Below, piece after piece: positions 1 through 5,177 of a stretch of DNA of 5,446 nucleotides. Origin of the DNA: Phyllobacteriaceae bacterium (GTDB lineage Bacteria; Pseudomonadota; Alphaproteobacteria; Rhizobiales; Ancalomicrobiaceae); the NCBI GenBank assembly GCA_012517025.1, contig JAAYVT010000391.1, forward strand, positions 1-5,446, given 5' to 3'. The notes beneath the pieces are model-generated. The model saw only the letters and a list, made by a program, of their open reading frames with translations, ran no database searches and was not told the DNA's origin. A program made the position numbers and the translations under genes. Numbering within the stretch: the first letter of the stretch is position 1; each line of letters starts with the position of its first letter.

Positions 1-1024
1 CGGGAGCGGCGGCGGGAGCCGGCGTCGCCGGCTTCTCGACCGGCTTGGCGGCCGCCGGGGCGACCTCGCCGGCCGACACGATCAGACGGCCGCGTCCGCT
101 CGCCGGATCGCCGAGTGCCTGCCGCGTCATCGCCTCGCCGGCACTGGCGGCGTCGGTGGCGTGCAGCACGTCGACGACGTAGCCGTCGCGTTCGCGGAAG
201 CCGCGCACGTCGGTCCCCGGCGCGACGGTGAAGACGATCTTGAGCCCCTCCGGCGCCGGATCGGCGAAGACGTCGACTAGCCCCGCGACCGGCTCGACGT
301 CGATCGGGGCGAAGTCGATCGGCGCGCTGCGATTGAACCGCAGCGTGACGCGATCGCCGTCGCGCGAGAACGCCGCGTCGAACGGCAGGTTCCAGCCGAA
401 GGCGAAGCGCGTGAAGGTCGGCAGCCGTCCGACCCGGAAGTCGAGCTTGGGCTGCATGTGGATGCCGGACTTGGCGAATTCGGCGTCGCGTGCCGCCCGC
501 ATCGCCGCCTCGGCGCGTTTCGCCAGCGCGTCGATCACCTCCGGCGGCAGCGGCGGCGGCGCACCCGTCCACTTGGCCGGCAGGAAGTCGACGAACAGCT
601 TTTCGCCCGCCTCCATCGTGTTGACGCGCACCTGCCGCGCCAGTGCGATGCGCACCGACTTGCCCTCGGGATCGCGTCGCGCCACCGTCACGTAGGGCGC
701 CAGTCGCGCCGCCAGCTGATCGACGTCGATGCCGACCTCGTCGGAGAACTCCAGCACCACCACGCCGTTGTTCTGCTTCACCGAATAGGGCGGGATGAGG
801 TTGCGGTCGCGGAAGGTCAGGACGAGCCGGCCGTAGCCCTTCTCGAGCGTCGTGGCGACGTCCGCCGTGAGCTTCTCCGCCCGCCCCGGCAACGGCTGTG
901 CGATCGTCATCAGCGCGGCCAGCGCGACGCCGAGCAGCGCCCGCGTCCGCGCGCCGGTGCACCGCGCCGAAGCACGGACCCGAGCGGGGCGAGGAGGAAA
1001 CGGCGAGACCAGGAACACGAGCAC
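1..1024 (-). CDS. Exported flagellar-cluster protein with two AMIN-like beta repeats (N-terminal part; probable large TPR-type protein)
   Basis: An open frame runs from the stop codon at 1055-1057 to the left edge, so only the first ~341 codons are visible. The N-terminus looks like a signal peptide: Arg-rich n-region, hydrophobic core LLGVALAALMTIA, then an AxA-like end (GRA) before EKLTADV, numbered residue 50 from GTG 1024. Two similar ~85-residue beta-rich blocks follow (about 64-148 and 204-287). They share GVVVLEF/DRVTLRF, a [GP]ID[VF] step and an ending FVDFL/YVVDVL. A probable helix (about 159-183) joins them, and an Ala/Pro/Lys linker begins near 320. Such AMIN-like repeats ahead of a TPR region are, as I recall, typical of a large protein after motE in alphaproteobacterial flagellar clusters; the TPR part would lie outside the window. 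The start is uncertain: GTG 1024 or 1018 keeps the signal peptide, whereas the first ATG (910) would cut it, and no strong ribosome site is visible. The product is presumably periplasmic. Its function is unknown. Confidence 0.8.
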   Translation of the reverse strand, partial: MLVFLVSPFPPRPARVRASARCTGARTRALLGVALAALMTIAQPLPGRAEKLTADVATTLEKGYGRLVLTFRDRNLIPPYSVKQNNGVVVLEFSDEVGIDVDQLAARLAPYVTVARRDPEGKSVRIALARQVRVNTMEAGEKLFVDFLPAKWTGAPPPLPPEVIDALAKRAEAAMRAARDAEFAKSGIHMQPKLDFRVGRLPTFTRFAFGWNLPFDAAFSRDGDRVTLRFNRSAPIDFAPIDVEPVAGLVDVFADPAPEGLKIVFTVAPGTDVRGFRERDGYVVDVLHATDAASAGEAMTRQALGDPASGRGRLIVSAGEVAPAAAKPVEKPATPAPAAAP

Positions 1025-1038
1025 GAATCCGACGCGAG

Positions 1039-1081
1039 AACTCGATGCTCGACCCTAGGCGAACGCGGTGAACGTCGAGTT
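1039..1081. repeat. Inverted repeat in the motE-downstream gene gap
   Basis: The 109 nt between the motE stop and the putative GTG start of the next gene contain a 7-bp perfect inverted repeat, AACTCGA (1039-1045) with TCGAGTT (1075-1081). An alternative 6-bp pair, CTCGAC (1048-1053) with GTCGAG (1074-1079), lies inside it. Either could form a stem in the minus-strand transcript. The loops are 20-29 nt and no run of U follows, so it does not look like an intrinsic terminator. It is the only sizeable gap in an otherwise overlapping gene string. I see no coding potential or clear promoter in it. Confidence 0.3.
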
Positions 1082-1133
1082 AAGCCGTCTCGCCGTCGGG
1101 GAAATCGCCGTGCCGGGCGGGATCCTCGGCCGA

Positions 1134-1919
1134 TCAGCTGCGTCCCTGGATCTTCGGCAGCTCGGTCTGCGGCGCCGGGGTGGCCGGGACGGCCTCGCGC
1201 TGGCGGCGATTGGAGAGCTCGACGGTCAGCTTCTCCGCCTGATCCGACGCCATCTTGGAGACGACGTCGCCGAGCTTCTTCGGGTTCATCTGCCGCGCGA
1301 TCTCGGCGAGCAGGGAGATGTCGAGCTTGTCGAACACCCGCGCCGCGTCCTTGGCCTTCATCGACTCGTACATCTTCACGAGATCGGAGATCTGCTGCGA
1401 ATTGCCCTCGTCCTTGGCCTTGGCGGCCTCGCCGAGCTTCGCCTCCATCCCCTTCATCTCGTCGATCCGCTTGGCGATGCGGCCTTCGGTCGCGCGCAGC
1501 AGATCCTCGCGCATCTGCAGCTGACGTTCCATCTCGTCGAGCTGTTTGCGGCGTTCGGCCAGCTTCTGCAGGATCTCGATCTCGGAGAGCAGCTCCTGAC
1601 CCGGCACCGGCTTGGCCTCGATCGGCTTGTCGCCGGAGACCTTGGTCTCCACCTTCGACGGCGTCACCCCGGCACCGTGACCGCCCGCTTCGGCCGGCGG
1701 CGCGCCGTGCTCACCCTCTTTCGGCTTCTGTTCGCCGCCCTCCGACGAGCCGGTGGCGATCATGTCGACCTCGCGCCCGGTCACCGGATCGAGCGCGACC
1801 ACTTCCCGTCCGACCCCTGCCCGCTCGCGCGCGCCCCCGAACCCGAGCTCCACGACCTTGAGGCCGAGGAGCACGAGCGCGGCGGCGACGACGAGCGGGA
1901 GCAGCCGGATCTTCGTCAT
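1134..1919 (-). CDS. motE: MotE-type flagellar motility protein (MotC chaperone family)
   Basis: A 261-residue protein. An uncleaved-looking N-terminal membrane segment (about 5-27) is followed by a Gly/Glu/Lys/Pro-rich linker (about 55-108). A charged coiled coil (about 109-165, with EIEILQKLAERRKQLDEMER) comes next, then a helical domain (about 175-240) carrying LVKMYESMKAKDAARVFDKLD and ARQMNPKKLGDVVSKM. That last block resembles the MgtE intracellular N-like domain shared by MotE and FliG-related proteins. In Sinorhizobium meliloti, MotE is described as a periplasmic chaperone that stabilises MotC, which affects flagellar rotation; the assignment here rests on domain order and context. 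The ATG at 1919 overlaps the upstream DUF6468 stop by ATGA, indicating translational coupling. The tail (about 241-261) is Pro/Gln-rich. No motC is visible in the window, so the partner is unproven. Confidence 0.88.
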   Translation of the reverse strand: MTKIRLLPLVVAAALVLLGLKVVELGFGGARERAGVGREVVALDPVTGREVDMIATGSSEGGEQKPKEGEHGAPPAEAGGHGAGVTPSKVETKVSGDKPIEAKPVPGQELLSEIEILQKLAERRKQLDEMERQLQMREDLLRATEGRIAKRIDEMKGMEAKLGEAAKAKDEGNSQQISDLVKMYESMKAKDAARVFDKLDISLLAEIARQMNPKKLGDVVSKMASDQAEKLTVELSNRRQREAVPATPAPQTELPKIQGRS

Positions 1920-2401
1920 GCCGCGACGCTCCGCGCCTTCATCTGGCCGATGCGGCGGTTGGCTTCCTCGGCGCGGGCGCGCAGGTCACCGAGCCGGGCG
2001 GCGTGATCGGCGACCGTCGCCTCGGCGGTGCGCGCCACCGGCGCGACGACCGGCGTCGGCTCGGGCACGGCACGCGCCGCCTCGGTGATGCGGATGATGC
2101 GGTTGAGCAGCTTCTCGCCCTCGCCGATCTCGCGGCCGATCTCCTGCGAGAAGAACTCCGCCTCGCGCAGCCGCTGGGCGAGCGTCTTGTCGGCGTCCGC
2201 CGCGGTGTCCTTCAGCCCGACGATCGCCCGTTCGGCGATCTCGGTGGCCGTCAGCAGCTCGGAGATGGTGGCGCGCAGATTGGCCTCGTCGGCCCTGAGG
2301 CGCTTCAGACGCTTGTCGAGGAGAATGCAGTAACCGATGGTGGTGGCCAGCAGAACCGCCACGAGCCCCTCGACGGCCAGATCGATCCAAGTGGTCGTCA
2401 T
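1916..2401 (-). CDS. DUF6468-type membrane-anchored coiled-coil protein of the flagellar operon
   Basis: A 161-residue protein of unknown function. One transmembrane helix lies near the N-terminus (about 8-28, AVEGLVAVLLATTIGYCILL), followed by a basic stop-transfer stretch (DKRLKRLR). A long charged helical/coiled-coil region follows (about 36-110). A short Pro/Ala/Val linker (about 112-125) leads to a final amphipathic helix (about 129-155). The frame stays open far upstream to 3109, but that part is antisense-frame noise inside fliM. The ATG at 2401 is chosen because it overlaps the fliM stop by ATGA and because the protein has its membrane anchor right after it. Its own TGA overlaps the motE ATG in the same way. 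Alphaproteobacterial flagellar clusters often hold such a gene between fliM and motE, and I recognise the family from memory as DUF6468. Tight coupling to FliM and MotE suggests a motor-associated scaffold, which is inference only. Confidence 0.85.
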   Translation of the reverse strand: MTTTWIDLAVEGLVAVLLATTIGYCILLDKRLKRLRADEANLRATISELLTATEIAERAIVGLKDTAADADKTLAQRLREAEFFSQEIGREIGEGEKLLNRIIRITEAARAVPEPTPVVAPVARTAEATVADHAARLGDLRARAEEANRRIGQMKARSVAA

Positions 2402-3624
2402 GACGTCTGCATCTCCCTCTTGGTGGCCGCCTTCTCGAAGGCGGCGAGCGTCATCTTCGGCCGTCGCAGGTCGCGGTCGACGCGGATCGAGATCCGTTCG
2501 CCCGAGCGTCCCATGCTGCCCTCGGTGAGGGCGACGGCGCCGCATTTGATGGTGACGGGGTCGCGCGGACCGACGTCGAACACCAGCGTCTGGCCGACCT
2601 CGAGGCCGAGGATCTGCCCGAGCGACATCTCGCGCTCGAACAACACCGCGTCGACCGAGATTTCGGCGGCGTGGATCTCGGTGGCCAGATGCCCCTCCCA
2701 GATCGGATCGCGCCCGAACTTCTCGCCCATGAACATCTGCAGCAGCAGGTCGCGGATCGGCTCGAGCGTGGCGTAGGGGATGAGGATCTCGATCTTGCCG
2801 CCGCGATCCTCCATGTCGATGCGGAACTCCGCCAGGATGGCGGCGTTGGCCGGGCGCGACACGGCGGCGAAGCGGGGATTGTTCTCCAGCCGCTCCAGAT
2901 TGAACTGCACGCGCGAGAGCGGCGCGAAGGCCTGCTCGGCGTCGGCGAGCACCACCTCGATCATGCGGCGGACGAGATTGGTCTCGATCGTGGTGTAGGG
3001 CCGACCCTCGACCCGGATCGGCGCGGTGCCGCGCCCACCGCCGAGCAACACGTCGATGATCGAATAGATCAGGCTCGAATCGACGGTGACGAGACCGAAG
3101 TTCTCCCACTCCTCCGCCTTGAACACGCCCAGGATCGCCGGCAGCGGGATCGAGTTGAGATAGTCGCCGAAGCGCACCGAGGTGATGCTGTCGAGCGACA
3201 CCTCGACGTTGTCGGAGGTGAAGTTGCGCAGCGAAGTGGTGGTCAGCCGCACCAGCCGGTCGAAGACGATCTCCAGCATCGGCAGACGCTCGTAGGAGAC
3301 CATCGCCGAATTGATCAGCGCGCGGATGCCGGACTGGTCGGAAGACAGCTGCTCGTCGATGTCGAAGCCGAGGAGGTTGTCGATCTCCTCCTGATTGAGG
3401 ATGCGGTCGCCGCCGCGCGACGCGCCCTCCATGTCGAACTCGGCGTCGTCGAAGCCGGCGAGCCCGGCGGCGAGCTCTTCCCCGCCCGCGACACCCTGCT
3501 CGGCGAGCGCGGCGCCCCAGTCGGCGGCGAGATCGTCGCCGTCGTCCTCGCCGCCCTTCTGCTCGGACAGCGCGGCGCCCCAGGCGGCGTCCAGATCCTC
3601 GAGTTCGTCGTCTTCACCGGCCAT
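2398..3624 (-). CDS. fliM: Flagellar motor switch protein FliM with an N-terminal extension
   Basis: FliM is the C-ring protein that binds phosphorylated CheY and links FliG to FliN in the rotational switch. The 408-residue product has the CheY-P-binding type motif ILNQEEIDNLL (about 75-85). The CheC-like middle domain (about 100-290) follows, with the GGXG-type loop LLGGGRG (193-199). The C-terminal SPOA/FliN-like domain (about 318-385) contains LGQILGLEVGQTLVFD. E. coli FliM has 334 residues, with the CheY box at the extreme N-terminus. Here about 70 extra, strongly acidic residues precede it, including two copies of a Trp-centred motif (residues 10-22 and 31-43). The ATG at 3624 lies 9 nt after the fliL stop, with a GAGG ribosome site about 7 nt upstream. 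The repeats and acidic composition read as genuine coding, so I keep this start. The stop overlaps the next gene by ATGA. Confidence 0.96.
   Translation of the reverse strand: MAGEDDELEDLDAAWGAALSEQKGGEDDGDDLAADWGAALAEQGVAGGEELAAGLAGFDDAEFDMEGASRGGDRILNQEEIDNLLGFDIDEQLSSDQSGIRALINSAMVSYERLPMLEIVFDRLVRLTTTSLRNFTSDNVEVSLDSITSVRFGDYLNSIPLPAILGVFKAEEWENFGLVTVDSSLIYSIIDVLLGGGRGTAPIRVEGRPYTTIETNLVRRMIEVVLADAEQAFAPLSRVQFNLERLENNPRFAAVSRPANAAILAEFRIDMEDRGGKIEILIPYATLEPIRDLLLQMFMGEKFGRDPIWEGHLATEIHAAEISVDAVLFEREMSLGQILGLEVGQTLVFDVGPRDPVTIKCGAVALTEGSMGRSGERISIRVDRDLRRPKMTLAAFEKAATKREMQTS
3496..3597 (-). repeat. Tandem 39-nt coding repeat in the fliM 5' end
   Basis: Two 39-nt segments, 3496-3534 and 3559-3597, match at 34 of 39 positions by my hand alignment and start 63 nt (21 codons) apart. 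They encode DLAADWGAALAEQ (residues 31-43) and DLDAAWGAALSEQ (residues 10-22), which are 10/13 identical. The spacer between them encodes acidic/Gly residues. This looks like an in-frame duplication of a short linear motif in the N-terminal extension of FliM. Confidence 0.85.
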
Positions 3625-3633
3625 CGCCGCGCC

Positions 3634-4152
3634 TCACTGCACCAGGATTTCCTTGAACAACACCGCGTCGACGTGGGCCGGTGCGATCGCCGTGTTGATC
3701 CGGCGCTGCAATTCCTCTTTGACCCGGTAGAGGCCGGCCGACCCGTCGAGGTCGGACGCCCGGAGCTCGCGCAGATAGACCTGGAAGGCGTCGAGCACGC
3801 GCGGCAACACCGGGGTGATCCTGTCCACCGTCTCCTTGTTGGAGACCTCGAGCGCGACCTTGACCTTGAGGAAGGCCGGCCGGCCGTCGACGGCGGAGAG
3901 GTTCACCGTCATGTCGGGCAGATCGACGTACATGACGGTCTTCGCTGCCTCGGCGTGGCCGGCCGCGTCCGCGGGTTTCGGCTTCGAAGAGAAGGCTCCC
4001 ATGAAGAACGCGCCGGCACCACCGAGCGCCACGAGCACCAGCGCGCCGGCTCCGATCATGATGAACAGCTTCTTCTTGCCGCCCGCCGCTTCGCCGTCGC
4101 CGCCTTCGGCGCCGGCATCGGCTTCATCGGTTTTGGCGGGCTTCTTGGCCAT
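3634..4152 (-). CDS. fliL: Flagellar basal body-associated protein FliL
   Basis: FliL is a single-pass inner-membrane protein around the stator units that supports torque generation and stator stability. The 172-residue product has a short charged cytoplasmic N-terminus ending in GGKKK, then one transmembrane helix (about 29-53, LFIMIGAGALVLVALGGAGAFFMG). A linker (about 54-72) leads to the periplasmic FliL domain (about 73-172), with VMYVDLPDMTVNL, RPAFLKVKVALEV and the characteristic C-terminal VLFKEILVQ. The frame is open to 4326, but the ATG at 4152 is chosen: it has a strong purine-rich ribosome site (GGGGGAGA, complement of 4156-4163) 3 nt upstream and gives the usual family length. It is the first gene of the leftward group and lies 9 nt before fliM, so the two are very probably cotranscribed from the divergent intergenic region. 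Confidence 0.95.
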   Translation of the reverse strand: MAKKPAKTDEADAGAEGGDGEAAGGKKKLFIMIGAGALVLVALGGAGAFFMGAFSSKPKPADAAGHAEAAKTVMYVDLPDMTVNLSAVDGRPAFLKVKVALEVSNKETVDRITPVLPRVLDAFQVYLRELRASDLDGSAGLYRVKEELQRRINTAIAPAHVDAVLFKEILVQ

Positions 4153-4155
4153 CGA

Positions 4156-4163
4156 TCTCCCCC
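4156..4163 (-). promoter_or_regulatory. Ribosome binding site of fliL
   Basis: The minus strand reads GGGGGAGA, then TCG, then ATG. This purine-rich Shine-Dalgarno-like element fixes the fliL start at 4152 rather than the longer open frame that begins at 4326. Confidence 0.65.
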
Positions 4164-4208
4164 GATCGCACGCGAGTCCATCCCCTCGACGATCTAAAGA
4201 GAGAATGG

Positions 4209-4230
4209 TTAACGAGTCGTGAATCTTAAC
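4209..4230. promoter_or_regulatory. Pair of TTAAC elements (possible CtrA-type half-sites)
   Basis: TTAAC occurs at 4209-4213 (as the palindrome GTTAAC, 4208-4213) and at 4226-4230, both on the plus strand, with 17 nt between their starts. Read on the minus strand, the proximal one is GTTAACCATT, 57 nt upstream of the fliL start. CtrA, the alphaproteobacterial cell-cycle and flagellar regulator, binds TTAA-N7-TTAAC. The spacing here (13 nt between the TTAA tetramers) is not canonical, so these can only be proposed as isolated half-sites that might help control fliL. Confidence 0.3.
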
Positions 4231-4289
4231 GGTTCGGCAATCTTGGTTGACGAAGGCCGAACCTGCCGGCCTCGCCTGCCGCCCGGCAG
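4231..4289. promoter_or_regulatory. Cluster of inverted repeats upstream of the sigma-54 promoter (candidate enhancer sites)
   Basis: GGTTCGGC (4231-4238) pairs with GCCGAACC (4256-4263) across a 17-nt spacer. CTGCCGG (4263-4269) pairs with CCGGCAG (4283-4289). A compact near-palindrome, CTGCCG-CC-CGGCAG, occupies 4276-4289. In all, the hexamer CGGCA(A/G) appears four times: plus strand at 4235 and 4284, minus strand at 4263-4268 and 4276-4281. The cluster lies about 90-150 bp upstream of the inferred flgF start site, the usual range for a sigma-54 activator. The cognate activator (FlbD- or FleQ/FlrC-like) is not in the window, so its identity is inference. Confidence 0.45.
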
Positions 4290-4323
4290 ATCCTGCCCAC
4301 CCGAAACGACCGGGAAATTTACC

Positions 4324-4336
4324 CAACCCATTGATT
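4324..4336 (-). promoter_or_regulatory. IHF-binding consensus between enhancer cluster and sigma-54 promoter
   Basis: The minus strand reads AATCAATGGGTTG, an exact match to the IHF consensus WATCAANNNNTTR. It sits in a short AT-richer island of a GC-rich region, about 45-57 bp upstream of the inferred start site and between the inverted-repeat cluster and the promoter. IHF bending at this place brings enhancer-bound activators to sigma-54 polymerase at Caulobacter flagellar promoters. The role here is inferred from position. Confidence 0.6.
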
Positions 4337-4354
4337 TACCGATCATTCACCATG

Positions 4355-4370
4355 TGGCACGGCCCCTGCA
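4355..4370 (+). promoter_or_regulatory. Sigma-54 (RpoN) promoter for flgFG
   Basis: The sequence TGGCACGGCCCCTGCA matches the sigma-54 consensus TGGCACG-N4-TTGCW at every defined base except the first T of TTGC. GG (4356-4357, -25/-24) and GC (4368-4369, -13/-12) are separated by exactly 10 nt. A start site near 4381 is inferred, giving a leader of about 48 nt before the flgF ATG. Sigma-54 control of rod genes is typical of alphaproteobacterial flagellar hierarchies. Confidence 0.85.
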
Positions 4371-4428
4371 ACGAGGTCGACGGTCACGACGGCTGGGGAG
4401 CCGGCGGGGCCGCCTGGGGAAGAGACAC

Positions 4429-5163
4429 ATGGAAAACGCGCAACTCGTCGGACTGTCGCGGCAGATCGTTCTGCGTCGCGAGCTCGACCTGATCGCCAAC
4501 AACGTCGCCAACGTCGGCACCAACGGCTTCAAGGCGCAGTCGCTGCTCCTGAAGGAAGAGCGGATGCGGCCGGCCGCCGACCTCGACTTCCGCACCACCG
4601 ATCGCCCGATCTCCTTCGTCCTCGACGACGCCAATCGCTACGACCTTTCCGCCGGGCAGATGATGACGACCGGCAACGATCTCGACGTCGCGGTCGACGG
4701 CAAGGGCTGGTTCGCGGTGCAGACCGCCGGCGGCGAGCGCTACACCCGCAACGGCTCCTTCGCGCTCTCGCCCGACGGCACGCTTGTCACCCGCAACGGC
4801 GACCCGGTGCTGACCGACGGCGGCCCGCTGGTGCTGCAGGCCGGCGAAGGCCGTCTCACGATCGCCGCCGACGGCACGATCTCCACCTCTCAAGGGGTGC
4901 GCGGCAAGCTCCGCGTCGTCGAATTCGCCGACGCCGGCGCGCTCAAGAAGGTCGGCGAGACCCTGTTCGAAGGCACCAATCCCCAGCCGGCGGCCCTTCC
5001 CCGCGTCGTTCAGGGCCAGCTCGAGAAGTCCAACGTCCGCGCCGTCGAACAGATCTCGCGCCTGATCGAGGTCGGCCGCTCCTACGAGCAGGTCTCCTCC
5101 TGGATGGCCAAATCCGACGAGATGCGCCGCGACGCCATCGACAAACTGGCGCAGACCGCCTGA
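4429..5163 (+). CDS. flgF: Flagellar proximal rod protein FlgF
   Basis: FlgF is an axial protein of the proximal rod, exported by the flagellar type III system. The 244-residue product has the N-terminal rod/hook signature (LIANNVANVGTNGFKAQ, 21-37) and the internal GNDLDVAVDGKGWFAV block (82-97). The YTRNGSFALSPDGTLVTRNG segment (105-124) follows, then the coiled C-terminal D0 helix (SNVRAVEQISRLIEVGRSYE, 201-220). No signal peptide is present, as expected for type III export. An in-frame upstream extension to 4219 exists, but it crosses the sigma-54 promoter and lacks family features. The ATG at 4429 follows GGGGAAGAG (4416-4424) and places the conserved helix correctly. The length is usual for alphaproteobacteria. 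flgG follows after 14 nt. Confidence 0.96.
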   Translation: MENAQLVGLSRQIVLRRELDLIANNVANVGTNGFKAQSLLLKEERMRPAADLDFRTTDRPISFVLDDANRYDLSAGQMMTTGNDLDVAVDGKGWFAVQTAGGERYTRNGSFALSPDGTLVTRNGDPVLTDGGPLVLQAGEGRLTIAADGTISTSQGVRGKLRVVEFADAGALKKVGETLFEGTNPQPAALPRVVQGQLEKSNVRAVEQISRLIEVGRSYEQVSSWMAKSDEMRRDAIDKLAQTA

Positions 5164-5177
5164 GGGGAGAGACGAGG
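5164..5177 (+). promoter_or_regulatory. Ribosome binding site region of flgG
   Basis: The whole 14-nt flgF-flgG spacer is purine-rich (GGGGAGAGACGAGG). It offers a Shine-Dalgarno at 5164-5171, with 6 nt to the ATG at 5178. The short spacer supports cotranscription from the flgF promoter. Confidence 0.6.

Noticed and set aside
1039..1081. Intrinsic transcription terminator after motE
   Set aside because: The stem arms are only 6-7 bp with a long loop, and no U-tract follows on the minus-strand transcript.
458..1861. Long plus-strand open frame of 467 codons opposite motE and the left-edge gene
   Set aside because: The translation is an Arg/Pro/Ala/Ser-rich composition typical of antisense frames in high-GC DNA. 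It has no recognisable domain and overlaps two well-supported minus-strand genes.
2402..3109. Upstream extension of the DUF6468 frame inside fliM
   Set aside because: The extension is Arg/His-rich out-of-frame fliM. The ATG at 2401 with ATGA coupling and an immediate membrane helix is the natural start.
2671..4197. Plus-strand open frame of 508 codons opposite fliM and fliL
   Set aside because: It lies antisense to two confidently identified genes and its Arg/Asp/His/Gly-rich translation mirrors their codons. High GC makes stop-free antisense frames common.
4209..4230. Canonical CtrA full site
   Set aside because: The two TTAA cores are 13 nt apart instead of 7, so the full consensus is not met. 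Kept only as low-confidence half-sites.
4285..4302. Possible minus-strand sigma-54 element (TGGGCAGGATCTGC) facing fliL
   Set aside because: GG and GC are 9 nt apart instead of 10, and the flanking bases do not match the -24/-12 consensus.
4153..4326. N-terminal extension of the fliL frame
   Set aside because: It would run through the inverted-repeat and TTAAC region and has no FliL features. ATG 4152 has a good ribosome site and gives the usual length.
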